A stretch of 64,000 bases of DNA from Brachionus manjavacas (taxonomy: Eukaryota > Rotifera > Eurotatoria > Ploima > Brachionidae). A program made the translations under genes and the position numbers. The first letter of the stretch is position 1. Each line of letters starts with the position of its first letter. The notes under the pieces were generated by a model. The model did no database searches, was not told where the DNA came from, and saw only the letters and a list, made by a program, of their open reading frames with translations. Location: assembly GCA_019054805.1 (NCBI GenBank), contig JAHQIY010000036.1, positions 186,001 through 250,000 of the forward strand. Direction: 5' to 3'. This document shows positions 10,911-23,273 of the stretch, piece by piece.

Positions 10911-11365
10911 AACCGCACATTTTTGAAATAATTTCAACGCACATGTACTAACATTATATAAAAATTTTCAACGCACATTTGAAAAAAAATCGGTTTATTT
11001 AAAATTTTTTAAATTTTAAATAAACCGATAAGTAGCTAAAAGCTATTCTGCAAAAAAAAAATTATATCAAAACCCAAAATCAAAAAGAAAAATGAGAGAA
11101 TGGAACAAAATGACTTCCATTATGATATTTACGAAGATCTTTAAGGTAATTAAAAAGGAAAAAATTAAAATTTGGACGAATCTATTTAAATCTAAAGAAT
11201 TAATAAAAAAAACTCGTGTAGCCTGATTTTATTTTTATAAATATTTAAACACATAATTTTTTCAATTTTTTTAATGAGTTAACATTTAAATGTGCGTTGA
11301 AATTTTTTTTGAATATTTTTATCTCTTTAGCGCACATTTGAGTGCGCTAGAAAGATGCGCGTCAA
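10911..11365. repeat. Inverted-repeat element with CAACGCACAT iterations
   Basis: The left part has three direct copies of a CAACGCACAT-type motif at 10909-10980, the first imperfect. It is followed by a 15-bp hairpin (TCGGTTTATTTAAAA, 10990-11028). The right part has the same motif inverted (AATGTGCGTTGAAA at 11288) and the near-palindrome GCGCACATTTGAGTGCGC at 11331-11348. No coding frame lies between. Arrangement and size suit a non-autonomous DNA element; the exact ends are not clear. Confidence 0.45.
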
Positions 11366-11379
11366 TAAGTTTATGTTTG

Positions 11380-11565
11380 TTAAAAATAACCCATATTTGT
11401 TTTTTGTTCTTGGTAAAACATTTTTTCTTTAAACCATTTTTTCTTTAGTACTGTTATAAATGAAACGCTTAGGAGTTCAAAAATATGTAGTTCTGTACTG
11501 AGTTTCATAAAAGCTTTTTCGTCTACTACCATTCTGAAATTGAGTTTTTCATCAAACCTTATCAT
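11380..11565 (-). mobile_element. Possible LINE fragment
   Basis: A short minus-strand frame reads IRFDEKLNFRMVVDE. It resembles the thumb segment (IKFDSKLNFNVLVDE) of the Jockey-like LINE in this window. Only this stretch matches and the rest is not recognisable. Confidence 0.3.
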
Positions 11566-11798
11566 TATTAGGCTCGACTTATTTTTGAGTTAAAATTTAT
11601 ACAAATTCAATTTTGAAAAAGTGATTTTATATTTCAACAAGAGAACATGGAATAAAATTCAATAATTAATCCACTGAAAAATCCATCATCAAGTTTCCAG
11701 CATGTCGAGAATTGTATGTTGATAGTGGAATTTGACTGCTGTCTTTATTTAGTTAAATCTATTTATTCTATTTATAAAAATAAATCTCCTCAAAAATT

Positions 11799-12360
11799 TT
11801 AAATAATTGTTTATTTTTTTTAATTTGATAGCTTTTTATATTTAACAAAAACTTTTTATTGAAGTGTGATTTATGACACAAAATAAAGTGAAAAACTATA
11901 AAAGTATGAAGGATCCTGGTAAAATTGATAATTTAATTAAATTATGTCAAAAAGAAAAGAAAAGATTATTTTAATAGATTAATAAAAAAGACTTTTTGAA
12001 GAGAATTAAAAGCTAAACCAGAATTAAAGTCTAGTTACTAAGCCATTAAAAGAACAAAAAAGAAGTCAAAGATCTTAAATTTTTTGAAAAATTTACATTT
12101 TTTTACGTAAATTGTTGTAAAAATCAAAAAATGGAACGTTACTGTATATAAATAATAAATCTAAAATATTAATATTTAAAATATTGGTGCATTTAAAATT
12201 TTTCCATTATTTTAAAATTAATTGTTTCTTCTTTTAAACTTTTTTAAAGCGAAACTGATCTGTTTATGATGAAGTTAGGTCTGTTACACTTCAATAAAAT
12301 GTTTTTGTTCAATATAAAAAGCTATCAAATTATAAAAAATAAACAATTATTTAGTGAACA
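11799..12360. mobile_element. MITE with about 75-bp terminal inverted repeats
   Basis: The left arm, about 11799-11875, and the right arm, about 12283-12360, are reverse complements at about 90% identity by eye. They begin AATAATTGTTTATTTTTT and share TTTGATAGCTTTTTATATT. The 400-bp interior has no intact frame. It includes a Tc1-like end at about 12135, suggesting an older element inside. The target duplication is not clear. Confidence 0.7.
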
Positions 12361-12545
12361 TATTTTCCTTATGATTTTTATATTATGTCCACGAATTACA
12401 GAGCTAACATTAAAAACGGGTGGTGTGATTCTGATTTAATTAATTTTATTAAAATGATTCCAAAATTCACAATTTCAGAGAAAGGTGGTTTATTTGAATC
12501 CTTTGTATCGAATAAAGCATGTTTTTTTTCAATTTTAGAGTTTAA

Positions 12546-13117
12546 TTAGTAGTAGTAGTAGTTTATTTAATCAAGAGACGATCCCAAAAGGATCTATTGA
12601 ATATAGTTAGATAAAAATAATAAAAAAAATCAAATTATAGTCTAAATCAAATTTTAGAATAATTTCGAAAAATTTAAATTGATAAAACTTTAACTCAAGA
12701 TCTTTCAATAGGAATAAATTTTGCGAAAAAGCTTGTCTACACCACATGATTTATATTGATTTAGGTCTTGTAATGTCAATATATTCTGAACAGTTTTCCT
12801 TAAGTTTAACTACAAAAGGTGGAAGCTCCCCATCTTGTTCTATAACAAAAACATCCGGAAAACATTTATTTAGTAGATTTGATCTCTTTCGGTTCTTGCG
12901 TAAATTCATTGTTTGACTTCTTTAATGTTTTGATTGATTCTCTGATTACTTGTTGATAATTTAGGTAGTTGTATAATAATTTTGGATTCTTCATAGCTTT
13001 TTCCACTAAATTTTGTTCATAAATTAGTCTGTCTCTTTTTATTTCCGAAGAAACTAATTTACAGATAAAAAAAAAACGAAACAAGCTAAATAAAATTTTG
13101 TTTTGATTTTCAAACAA
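12546..13117 (-). mobile_element. CR1-like LINE fragment, minus strand
   Basis: The frame contains EQNLVEKAMKNPKLLYNYL and then, after a frameshift, NLLNKCFPDVF. This is the usual linker between endonuclease and reverse transcriptase in CR1-type elements. The sequence then jumps to a 3' tail of repeated TAC (seen as TAGTAGTAG on the plus strand, 12547-12561), so the reverse transcriptase is deleted. Confidence 0.6.
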
Positions 13118-13398
13118 AAGCTTAATTATTTTATTTTCTTATCAAATTATTATTCAAATAAAAAATTTGTCTTTAATATAAATTTAAATTTAAAAATTGT
13201 CAGAATTTAAATTCAAATTAAAAAATTAATTTAATCAGTCAAAAGTAAATTCAAATGCTATTTATTTACAACACTAATATTAACTTTATACTTTGCATAT
13301 TTTGACGACATCATCATTCTAGCCACAGGTGTTAAACACTTTGAAACTTTATTGAGTAGAGGAGAAGAAATTGCGATATGTAAAGAATATGGAAACTT

Positions 13399-14661
13399 GC
13401 AAATTTAACACCTCTTTACAAGAATGGAGCAAGAACTGATGTAGGGAATTATCGACCTGTCTCCCTAACTTGTATACTCTGCAAAATGTTAGAGATAATT
13501 GTATAGATGTTCTTTTTACAGATTATTGCAAAGCGTTCGATAAAGTCTCACATCGTAAGTTACTATTAAAACTAAAAAAGTATGGATTTGATGGTCCTAT
13601 CCTTAATTGGATAAGTGAATTTTTGCCTGATAGAATGCAACGAGTTGTTCTTGGTGAATCAAAATCAGCCTGGGCAAATGTAACCAGTGATGTATCTCAA
13701 GGATCCGTTTTGGGTCCACTGTTGTTCATCATTTATATTAATGATTTACCAGAAGCTCTTGAGTCAGAGTGTGAATGTATGCTGATGACAACAAAATTTT
13801 CAACATTTATTTAGCCTTCTGAAGTGTTAACCTCTACTCTACAAAATGACATTTTTAAAATTGAAGAATGGTCGCGAATTTGAGAGGTTCAGTTAAACCG
13901 CAAAAAGAGTAAAATTATGCATTTTGGGTCAAAGAATAAAAATATCAAGTTCTTTATGCATGATACGGATGGATTTCTTAGTGCTCTCTCGGTTAGCCAA
14001 AGTGAGAAGGATCTTGGTGTCTGCGTAGTAAGTGATTTAAAATGGTCAATAAATGTGAACACAACAGTCAATAAGGCAAAGAGTATGATGTTTTAAGAAT
14101 CTTAGTAAGAATGCTTTTCGTCTGCTCTACATGACACTGGTTCGTCCACACCTAGAATATGCCATCAGTGTTTGGTCACCGCTTTTGAAGCAAGATATAA
14201 CTCGAATTGAAAAGATTCAAGAAAGAGCAACTAAGCTTGTCGCTGGATTAAAGAACCTAACTTAAACTGAAAGACTGAAGGCTCTCTCTTTGACAACTCT
14301 AGAAGAGAGACGCGTTAGAGGTGATCTTATTCAAATATTTAAGATAGTCCATAACTACGAGTCGGTTAATTTAAAGTATGGTTTGAAATTTGCACAGAAA
14401 AGTTACGCGACAAGAGGTCATTCGCTTAAAATGGTTCGTGAAATAAGTAGAAAGTGTACGCCACGAGACGTGTTTTTGACAGATAGAATTGTACCTTATT
14501 GGAATAAATTGTCTGAAAAAGCGATCACGGCGAAGAGTTTAAATAGTTTCAAGGGTTTTTTGGATGTAAAATTGAATGGTAGCTGCCAAAGCTCACTTTT
14601 GAGCCAAGGACTTCGGTACTGCATACATGCTGCAGTTAAACTACTACTACTACTCTATGTG
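13399..14661 (+). mobile_element. CR1-like LINE, decayed, plus strand
   Basis: The reverse transcriptase starts at NYRPVSLTCILCKMLE. A deletion follows, then DYCKAFDKVSHRKLL and SQGSVLGPLLFIIYINDLP (13520-13760). The FADD region is broken by frameshifts. Further matches are MHFGSKNKN, SEKDLGVCVVSDLKW, LVRPHLEYAISVWSP and the C-terminal RRVRGDLIQIFKIVHNY (14290-14670 frame). Several stops and shifts make it non-functional. The 3' end carries a TAC microsatellite, the same tail as the minus-strand fragment at 12546. Confidence 0.8.
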
Positions 14662-14689
14662 GAAAATTGAGTTCAATGCGAAACAACTT

Positions 14690-16150
14690 CATTTTTTCAA
14701 CTCCATTTTTGATGAATGGTGTTAATATATCTCCCTAGCATGATCTATATAGGTCTGCCAAAAGGAGAACGTGAATTTGTTTACAATTTTTTTGAAGAAA
14801 GATGGAGAAAAGCTGAAAAGAATTTTTATTGGTATCGGCTGTAAACCAAAAACAATGAATCCAGAGTTGATAGGCTTTCTATACAAGCAGTATGCTCAGT
14901 CCTGCATACGGCAATCGCTGGACAATCTCTATTTTGGCGAAAAAAAACTAGATGAAATAGATGTTAGACAAAGTTTATTAGTCAAAAGAGGCATAGGCAT
15001 TTAAAAGTTTCAAAAAAGTACTCCTCTGAATCAAGCTTTTGGGATTGAAAGTATTAAAAAACTTTATTGTAAACGGAAATTATTCTTTTTAAGTCAAACT
15101 ATAAACAATGAAACATGCAAGAACGTCTTGATGTATCTAAGAAAATACTATACTGTAGTTTTTTCGTGTTTATAAATTTATTGAATACTAAAGCAAGACA
15201 CGTCATTTTGTAAGCAATTATACTTTATTATCATTATTATTATTATTATTAGTTTAAAGCCCCATAGGCAAAATTACAAAAAATTACATTAAATTCAAGT
15301 TAAATTTTAAAAAAAGAAAGAAAATTGCACTAGTGTTACTAAGTAAAAAAGTTTACTCGCAAAAGATCATTTAAAATTTTATAAAAATAAAAGTAATCCA
15401 ATTTTAGTTCCATATTGATTTTTATTTGCGAGCACACAAACTTAACCGAGTCAAACAAGCCACGATTTTTATCTAAAAATATATGATCAATTATGACTAT
15501 TGAAGTCTTTGTACTATATTCCATCGGATCAAAGTGTATCTTTTTCCCTAGGTTCTTGAAAAAATACCTCATATGGCTGTTTGCAATATGAGGTATTTTT
15601 TTGTTCAAAAGTCGAGTAATCCGAATGTAAAAATAGGAGTAACTCCCAACAGATTTTACTCTTTTTAAGCTGTTTCATAAAAAATATCTTGTGTTTCATA
15701 TAAATTTGTTCTACCGTTTCAAGACGTAGAGCCTCTAACATCGGTCTGAACCTGGCATATTTCTTTATGTCAAACATTCTCTTAATTAGTAAATTTTGCC
15801 TGATATCATACTTTGTAGATAAAAAGATTTAAATAGATTGTTTAGACTATAGCAAAAATATTGCTCTAGAATTGGTTGATAACTCGTTTAAATGTGAAAA
15901 TCAAGGGCTAATAGACTCGATTAAATTCATTATGACTCTAATCAAAGTGTACATGAGCCAGAATAGATTTTTTTTTTACTTATATGATCAATTAAATGGT
16001 TTACTTGATGTAAATAGATAATTTTAATTTAATTTAATTTTATGAATTTTTTTATTTTTTAATTAATTTAATTTTTTTTCCTGCCTATGGGGCGCTAAAT
16101 TTAATTTTAATTCTCATTCTAATTTAAATATATAAAATGATAATAATGAT
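14690..16150 (+). mobile_element. Third LINE family, plus strand, split by an antisense relative
   Basis: The C-terminal module of a non-LTR element (DVRQSLLVKRGIGI, then IESIKKLYCKRKLFF) runs from about 14771 to 15210. It resumes at about 15832-16020 (LVDNSFKCENQGLIDSIKF) and ends with GCCTATGGGGCGCT and an AT-rich tail near 16150. The gap is filled by a minus-strand copy of the same family. The resumed sequence aligns with the matching part of that inserted copy, which supports the split. Confidence 0.6.
15226..15830 (-). mobile_element. Third LINE family, 5'-truncated, inserted antisense
   Basis: The minus-strand frame reads DIRQNLLIKRMFDIKKYARF, then LETVEQIYMKHKIFFMKQ. After a frame change at about 15560-15600 it reads DKNRGLFDSVKFVCSQIK. 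The 3' end has GCCTATGGGGCTTTAAAC followed by an ATT repeat (15226-15252 on the plus strand). A small palindrome at 15556-15608 sits exactly at the frame break. Confidence 0.65.
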
Positions 16151-16584
16151 TTATAATAATTATAAATAATTGTTTAATTTAGCAAAAAATTTTTAAGTCA
16201 GAAGAGAGAATTTTGTTGGAATTGCAAACGAGTTTAAAATTGGAGTGAATGATATTGTCAGTCAATTTTAAATTCGATTAAAGAAGTTAAACAATTTTCA
16301 AAAGGGTTTAGGACAGATTTATCTCAGAAAAGTTAATATTTTTATTAAATGGTTTTTTAAATACATCAGCTTTTGAAAAATTAATAATTAACTTATTTTA
16401 GACTATTAATACTTTTTAAAATTAATGCATTAATAAACAATAAAATTTGGTCTTTAGAAAAGCTAAATTAAATTAACTAAACATTCATCTGAGTAAAAAA
16501 TAAAAAAAATGTTTATTTATATATTATTAAATTTTTAGTTTTTTAAGTTACAGTGGTAGTGATAAAAACTTCCAAAATTAACTT
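16151..16584. other. Intergenic AT-rich DNA
   Basis: No supported gene, RNA or repeat. Confidence 0.5.
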
Positions 16585-16806
16585 CTATTCTTTTACTCTT
16601 CGATATCTTCTATTCGGAACAAAATGATGAATCGATTGGAAATTGCTGTAAGAATAGCTTGCAAAATCACTTTTAAATTCTGATTTATTGAAGTTGCAGT
16701 TAAAAGAAGTTTGCCAATTCCATGAGTTAAAGGTGTATGGTTGAGAAATGCTTGGGTATAAATAATATATTGGTTGATTATTCGCTTGAATCCAACTCAC
16801 AGCCAT
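16585..16806 (-). CDS. Hypothetical small protein, 73 aa
   Basis: An ATG-started frame of 73 codons with non-random composition: rich in Asn, Tyr, Ser, Trp and Phe, with a basic end (PNRRYRRVKE). It is less AT-rich than its flanks. There is no signal peptide, membrane segment or recognised domain. It lies about 380 bp from the divergent DOMON/b561 gene. It could be a genuine small gene, a terminal exon, or chance. Confidence 0.35.
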   Translation of the reverse strand: MAVSWIQANNQPIYYLYPSISQPYTFNSWNWQTSFNCNFNKSEFKSDFASYSYSNFQSIHHFVPNRRYRRVKE

Positions 16807-17184
16807 AATATATTTTTTTGTTCTAAATTCTCAAAAGTAATCACAAAAAATTGTTTTTAATATCAAATTTTGAAAATTAAGTTCGTAATTTACATCAGTC
16901 AATTGGACAGCAATAAAAATCAGAAATTAGTCTGTTAATTGTTTTTTTGTCTAAAAATAAAGCAACCCTTTCTTTAAAAAAATTTAATTTTGTTGTAATA
17001 AAATTAAAAAAAATAGGTTTTAATGATTCCAAAAAGAACTAAACTCATCAAATCCGATTCACAATAACCTAGAAATAAAAATAAAAACCAAATATGGCTT
17101 GTGGCTTTATAAGACAATTAAAAATAAATATTCGACAAGATTTCGAATCATTTATCAAAAAACACACAAACTTGAACAAATAAA

Positions 17185-19301
17185 ATGAAAAAATTTGTTT
17201 GTATTATTTTGATATTTACAATATTGCTGGAATTGAAATCTCAGGTAATTTTTAAATTTAAATCTCGAAGAATAATCTTGTTTGAACAAAAAAGTCAACT
17301 GAAGAATGCGGTAAAAGATTAGGCTGCTTTACATTTCCGTCAAACTGTAAAGACTCAGAATGCACTTTTATTTACAAATGGGGAAGCTTTGTGAGTAATA
17401 ATAGCCATCAGTTTATATTGGCTGCAAAAATTGATGATCCTAATCTGGTTAATTCAGCTTGGTTAGCAATTGGATTTTCGACAGATACTCAAATGGTAAA
17501 TTTAATCACTTCATTTCATTTGGTACTTTTTTATCGTAAAGGGAAATGATGATGTCATAATATGCAAAAATTCTAATGTGGAAAAATCAATTCAACGATA
17601 TTTTAATTCGGGAAAATTCACGCCATCTCTTTTAGATCCAAGGAACCCGGAAATAGGAATTTCGGACCCCCGAATTCTTCTAAATAATAATTTTATAATC
17701 TGTAGTTTTACTCGAGATAAATCTAACCCAAGTTTTCAAAATTATTTCGATTTAAACAATAAATTCCACATTTTGTCGGCATACGGACAGATTGGATCAT
17801 CTGGAGGTATCTTAGGTTAAAGAATAAAAACATTTTTTGGCATAATTATTTCTAAAATTAGAATTGATTCAACATTTTTTGAAAATTCCCAGTCAAAACT
17901 TGATTGATTTTTCAACAGACACAATAGCAATAGCTAATTCAGATGGTGTAAAAGTAAAGGCTCATGGTATGTATAGAACTTTTGAATTTTTTTTAACACT
18001 AGAAGCGCAAAAATAATCAGTTGAACCTGATTTTGAATTAATGAATTTTTTAATTTTTATTGTTTGTTGGTTCTTTTTGTAAGAGAAATTGATTAGTTTA
18101 GACTTGATGAAAAAGAATTATTTTAAAAATATTTATTTAAAAAAAAAATCTAAAGATATAGAAAAAATTATTCAAAATCGGAAACTTTGAATTTTGGGCA
18201 ATTCTGATAATTTTTTAAATTTAGTAGTACTTTTGATCATTAAAGTGACTTTCTAGTTTTAATGAAATATAAATGCCTAGATTCTAATTAAAAATTGCTT
18301 AGGCAGTTCCATTTTTTTTAATGACTTAAATCCTTAAATGAAAAACAATTTAAGCTTCTTTTATGATTATCGCATGGATGATATTTGCGACCCTTGGAAT
18401 GATAATAGCAAGGTATTCAATCTCCCTAATAGATCAAAAATAAATAAATTTAACCATAATTGATAGATATTTCAAGTTTATTTTTCCCGATGTAAGATTC
18501 CTTGAGCTAAAAATTTGGTTTGTAATTCACCGTCCGTTAATGTACACTGCATACACTCTTACAATAGTTGGTTTTTTTGTGATCTTGGCTGATCAGAATT
18601 GGACCTGGATTGAAAGAACAAGAACGACGTCATTTGTTCATTCATTCTTCGGATTGACAATTATTATTCTTTGTTTTCTACAAGTTTAAAAATATATAAT
18701 ATTGTATTGATTAAATGATAACTCAATTTTTTAAAGATTTCAGTTGCATTTTTTAGACCTCACCAAGACCATCAAAATAGATACATATTCAATTATTTTC
18801 ATGGCGCAAATGGAACCGTAATTTTGTTGCTATCAGGTATCTATGCCGAGTGACATTCATTAAAATGAATTAAACAATTCTAAAAGTTATTACAATGTTT
18901 CTTGGAACTGCAATCAAAAGAACAAATCTTGAAGCTCGTGGTATCGGCATAATGGTTTCTTGGACTTTATGGATTTTGATATTTGTCTTGCTTGTAGAAA
19001 TCGCAGAAAAAAAATTCAAAAAAGAGCAAGCTGCATTTTCTCAGAATAATTTAAGCAGTAATAGGTTTATTTTAATAAAATTAAATTTCATAACTATTTT
19101 ACAAAGATGATATGTACCAAAATAGTCAAAAAAATACGGAGCTACAAATTAAAGTTTGGCCTTTAATATCTTTAAAAAAAACTAAAATTTTTAATTTAGC
19201 TTGAAAATATAAAATTTGTGCTACTTGGAGTTCATGTGATGGTTGCTGTTGGATTAACTTTTGGTCTTATTTACATGATTTCTAGAGAGAAAATTTTTTG
19301 A
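17185..19301 (+). CDS. DOMON / cytochrome b561 ferric-reductase-like protein (FRRS1 type)
   Basis: Transmembrane redox protein of the FRRS1 (SDR2) class. The family moves electrons across membranes and several members reduce ferric iron (family knowledge). Ten exons: 17185-17244, 17295-17495, 17542-17806, 17862-17966, 18355-18412, 18467-18683, 18737-18836, 18887-19064, 19126-19153 and 19200-19301. All are GT-AG and in phase, giving 437 residues. Exon 1 is a signal peptide. Exons 2-4 form the DOMON domain (AWLAIGFSTDTQMGNDDVIIC). Exons 4-10 give the b561 helices with candidate haem His residues in VKAHASFMIIAW, FVIHRPLMYTA, FVHSFFGLT and FNYFHGANG. The reeler domain found in vertebrate FRRS1 is absent. 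Exon 9 (28 bp) is the least certain; it is the only choice I found that keeps the frame. Confidence 0.85.
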
Positions 19302-19383
19302 ATCAATTTTTCGAAAAATCACCATGATATTAAATTTAAAATAAATTTTTTTTCAAAAATTTTTATTATTTTTTCTAAGCAAA

Positions 19384-21141
19384 ATGAAAATTATTAATTC
19401 TCAAATAAAAAATTCACAGATCAAAGATGAAAACTCATTTTGTAAAAAAGGACAAAATGACACACATGTTTTAAGCATTCAAATAGAAGTTGATCCAAGT
19501 TTTAATTTAATTAAATATTCTGACCAAAATTTTGATCAAAGTAGTTTTTCAAAGAATAAAATATGTATGTTCAAAGATATAGAATATTGCACAGAATTGT
19601 CAAAAAATCCAGCTAAAAAGTAAAAAATTAACTATTTATTTAGTCAATTTTTTAAATTTTTAAATTTTTAGATTCAACGAGTGTGGAAAAAGGCCAAGAA
19701 CATCTGTGTAAGAAAAATAAAAATTAGTAATTACGTCATTTAGAAAACTTTTATTTAAGAAGAAAATTTAAAAATATCTAAAATCGTTCAGTTTTATCAA
19801 AAAAAACTTAATATTTTCTTTAAGAATTAAGAAACCAAAAAATACAAATTTAAGGATCAAGGAAATTAAATCAATTTTTAATTATTTGATCTAAATGGTA
19901 ACTACCTTGATGACTACTTTTTATATTTTTTTGTCTTTTATGTTTTGCTGTAAAAACTTTTACATCATTTCGAATTTTTAAGTATTTATTATTTATAATC
20001 TTATTGTAGAAGTATATTTTCAAAGTGAATATTTTACCGTATTCCCTTGTTCGATTATGCTGCAGCACAATAATTTAATGCGTCATCAAGACTTGAGCTT
20101 AAGACAATAAATAAAAGTAGTTTTTTTACTATGCATTTGGTGCAGCACCAAGAATTAAAAAATTTTAGAAAAATTCATTTTTAAATTATTGCAAAATACT
20201 TATTTTGCAAAATGTATGGTTTAAAATGATTTGCAACATTTGATAATGACTAAAAGTTTAGTTTTTTAATTAAAAATTATTTTTTATGATTCTGGTTGAA
20301 TGGCTTATTGAAAAATCATTTATTTCTTAAAAAATTGTTTCAAGGTTAAAAATTATGTTTTTCACCCCATGAGCTTCATATAAAATCCATAGGAAAAACA
20401 GTCAATTATTCGTAAAAATAAATATAATTTAATTTTGATACTTGTATATCACTTATGGTTCATAACTAATTTATACTTCTAAAAAGATTTTTCTGTAAAT
20501 TAGTTTACAGAGTTTTAGCAGTGTCTAAACATAACAAATTTGTTTAAATATTTTTAAATTTGAATTGATTTGATCGCTTTGATCCTTTAAATTGAACCTC
20601 AGCTTTATTTTTTCAAAATATAATAAATTAGAAATTTTTATAAATTTTCAAAATATCTATAATCATTCTAGTGATTTAGATGAATTTCCAAAACTTTTCA
20701 TCAAAAAGAAAAAACCTATATGGAAAAAACAAATTTCAAAAAAGTGAGTTTTAATTTAAAATTCAGATTATTTTTGATAATCGATTAAAAAATTGTGTTT
20801 AAAATTTAAGCGTTCGAAATAAGCTTTTTGAAAATTCTAAATCTGATATAAGAAAAAATGATGCCTCAAGATTTGAACCATCAAAATCGATGATAGAAAA
20901 TATTCACGATAAAACATTTAAATTAAGTAATTTGATTTCAGCAAACAAAATGTTCAAAAGATTTCAATCAAATAATCAAAACGATATTTTTACAAACCTT
21001 TCAAACGAATGTGAATCATCATCTATTTTTTTCGCTCCTGATTGCCATTATTATATAGATAGTTTAGACTTAGTTCTAAATGATGAAGAAATAAATGCAT
21101 TAATTGCCAAATCGAATAAAAGTTCTATTAAAAATCATTAG
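19384..21141 (+). CDS. Uncharacterised four-exon protein, 224 aa
   Basis: Exons 19384-19619, 19672-19707, 20672-20743 and 20811-21141 join in phase with GT-AG ends to a 224-residue frame ending in TAG. The intron between exons 2 and 3 is long for this window (964 bp). The protein is polar and Asn/Ser/Lys-rich with a lysine cluster (FIKKKKPIWKKQ) and an acidic C-terminal part (DSLDLVLNDEEINALIAK). There is no signal peptide, membrane segment or known domain. The start ATG lies only 83 bp after the preceding gene's stop on the same strand, so an upstream exon is unlikely. Function unknown; the lysine cluster could be a nuclear localisation signal. Confidence 0.6.
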
Positions 21142-21450
21142 AATTAATTATTTTGTTTTCTAAATTTATACATAACAAGAAAAAACTCATATCTATAAAA
21201 TAAAGAAATCGTATCAAATAACTAATTCAGAATAAAAAATTCATTAATAAAATAAAATCAAATTTGGAATTTATTATCAAATTGATAAAATTTATAGTCT
21301 TTCAAGTAATTTAATTATTTTTTAACTACACTGTAGATTTCTTTAATAAAATTTTCAATTTTTATAACTTTTTTAAAATTTATCGCTTGCTAAGATGCAA
21401 TATATAAAAAATAAATTTGTTAAAACCAAATATTAAAATTATTAAACAAA

Positions 21451-21855
21451 ATGAGAATATCCTTTTTTATTCTTTTTATAGCCATTTATTTTTTTATATC
21501 TATTGGAAGCACTAACGCTATAAGATGCATTGAGTGTGATACATGTTTTGGTAGCTCATCAACAAATATCGATGATCCCAGGATTATTGATTGTGATTAT
21601 TATTGCTATGTAAGAGGTGCCCAATATTTTTCAAAAGCATAAATACTCTTATTTATTTAGAAAATTACATATCTGTCTGGAAAAATTTCGAAAGGCTGCA
21701 GTTCTGATTGTACTAGTGGAACTCTTTCAAATGGTGACAAAAGCAATTGTTGCAAAAAAGATCTTTGCAATGTTGGAACCACTTTACATATTAATTTTTT
21801 TACGTTTGCTATTGCTTTTTCATTAGTTTTCTTACAAATAAATAAAATTCAATAA
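21451..21855 (+). CDS. Ly6/uPAR three-finger protein, probably GPI-anchored
   Basis: Two exons (21451-21609 and 21661-21855; 51-bp intron) give 117 residues. A hydrophobic signal peptide (about 1-24) is followed by IRCIECDTC and a closing NCCKKDLCN, the C-terminal signature of three-finger (Ly6/CD59/uPAR) domains. A hydrophobic tail without a cytoplasmic extension follows, as in GPI-anchor signals. Family members are extracellular binding or modulator proteins; the partner is unknown. The splice is phase 0 and joins YYCY to KITYL. Without splicing the frame stops at once in the intron, which supports the intron. Confidence 0.8.
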
Positions 21856-23273
21856 ATTGAATTTGATACCGCTTAGTAATGTACAATTGATCCATGTACC
21901 CTTTAAGAAAAAATATGTTGATCGCAGCAAAATTTTTTTTCTTGAATGATCAGTTCTTGAATTGATTTATTTAATTATTCATGGAAATTTTTTATGGTCC
22001 ACCTTTTTCAACAAAATATTAAATTTAAAAAGTTTTTCGTGTCCCTATACCAACTATACTAACTTATCCTCTAACTTCATGTCCTTTTGTTTAATGGTCC
22101 GTGGCGATGACAAGACCTTGCAAAAGCTACTATTAAAGTTTTTCAATAACATTATCAAGTGCTTTCATTGAAAGATTATTCAGCAATCGATTGTTCTGAA
22201 TTTTTTCTAGATTTGAGAGAATTCATTATTTTTTTTTCAAATTTATCCTAGAATAAATGGATATTTGGTAATATTTTAATTAATTTCATCTATTTGTTTT
22301 TTATTTAAGGAGCAATTAAAAAAAATCTAAAAAGTTCTCATTAATTGATTATTACGTGAATTTACGTATTATACGAAAATATTGTGAATGAGATGAAGTT
22401 GAAGTTTGACCCTTGAGTAATTCTGATATTTCATATAATACTGGAACAAATGTAGTTTAAAGATTGAGTAAAGAATCTAAACCCAGAAGATCTTAAATTT
22501 ACGCACTAAATCAATAGATTCTTTACTTTGAAGGAACATTAGCCTGGTACAGAAAACAAATAAGTAAATATAACATTTTGACTTTTCTTACTAGATTTAT
22601 TGTCCTATAGTTTATTTTTTACATTAAATAAATATTCACATTGGAGTTTTTTTTTGCCAGTTTAATAATTTTAAGAACATTTCTTTATTTTACTTAAAAT
22701 TTCAACTTTATTTATTTTAAAAATCTCAAATTTAAAAAATCAAACCATTGCATTTGAACAAAATTAAAATTAGAAGTTTAATTTGACAAAAATTTGTTAA
22801 TATTTTTGGTGTAAAAAAAAAAGGTTCTACATAAAATCACGCAAAAATTTTAGATTAAATCAGTAGTGTATTATCAGAATAAATTTTGCTTCTATAAACT
22901 AATTTTTTTTAGTCAAATGATATTTTCTAGCATAATTTACAAATTTGAACCTTTAAACAAAAAAAATCTGAAATTCTCTTTCAATTTGCCAGCAGCTTAC
23001 CGACTGTGATAATAAAACTCCATAAATTGTTTATTTTATTTTATACAAGTTTTCAAAAAAAATTCAAAGCTTAAATAATAGGTTTTTTTTATATTTTTTG
23101 CTTTATGTATAAATGAGAAAATGGGTAAATTACATTTAAATAAAATATAGACAAATTGCGTTTAGCCATTGATTAAAATTTAAATTTTAGAAAATTTTTA
23201 CATCTCAAAGGAAAAAGTTTAAGCTTTATTTCAATTTTAAGAATAAGAATTTTGCGAATCGCCTTTTGAAAAA
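21856..23273. other. Intergenic; LINE 3' tail remnant at 22527-22565
   Basis: AT-rich DNA. A diverged Jockey-like LINE 3' end (TTTGAAGGAACATTAGCCTGGTACAGAAAACAAATAAG, split here across 22525-22563) shows an old 5'-truncated insertion. A 69-codon frame at 21962-22171 has no recognisable features and is not called. The 3' end of the POU gene lies at the right edge. Confidence 0.5.

Noticed and set aside
15240-15252. ATT microsatellite as an independent simple repeat
   Set aside because: It is the 3' tail of the minus-strand LINE.
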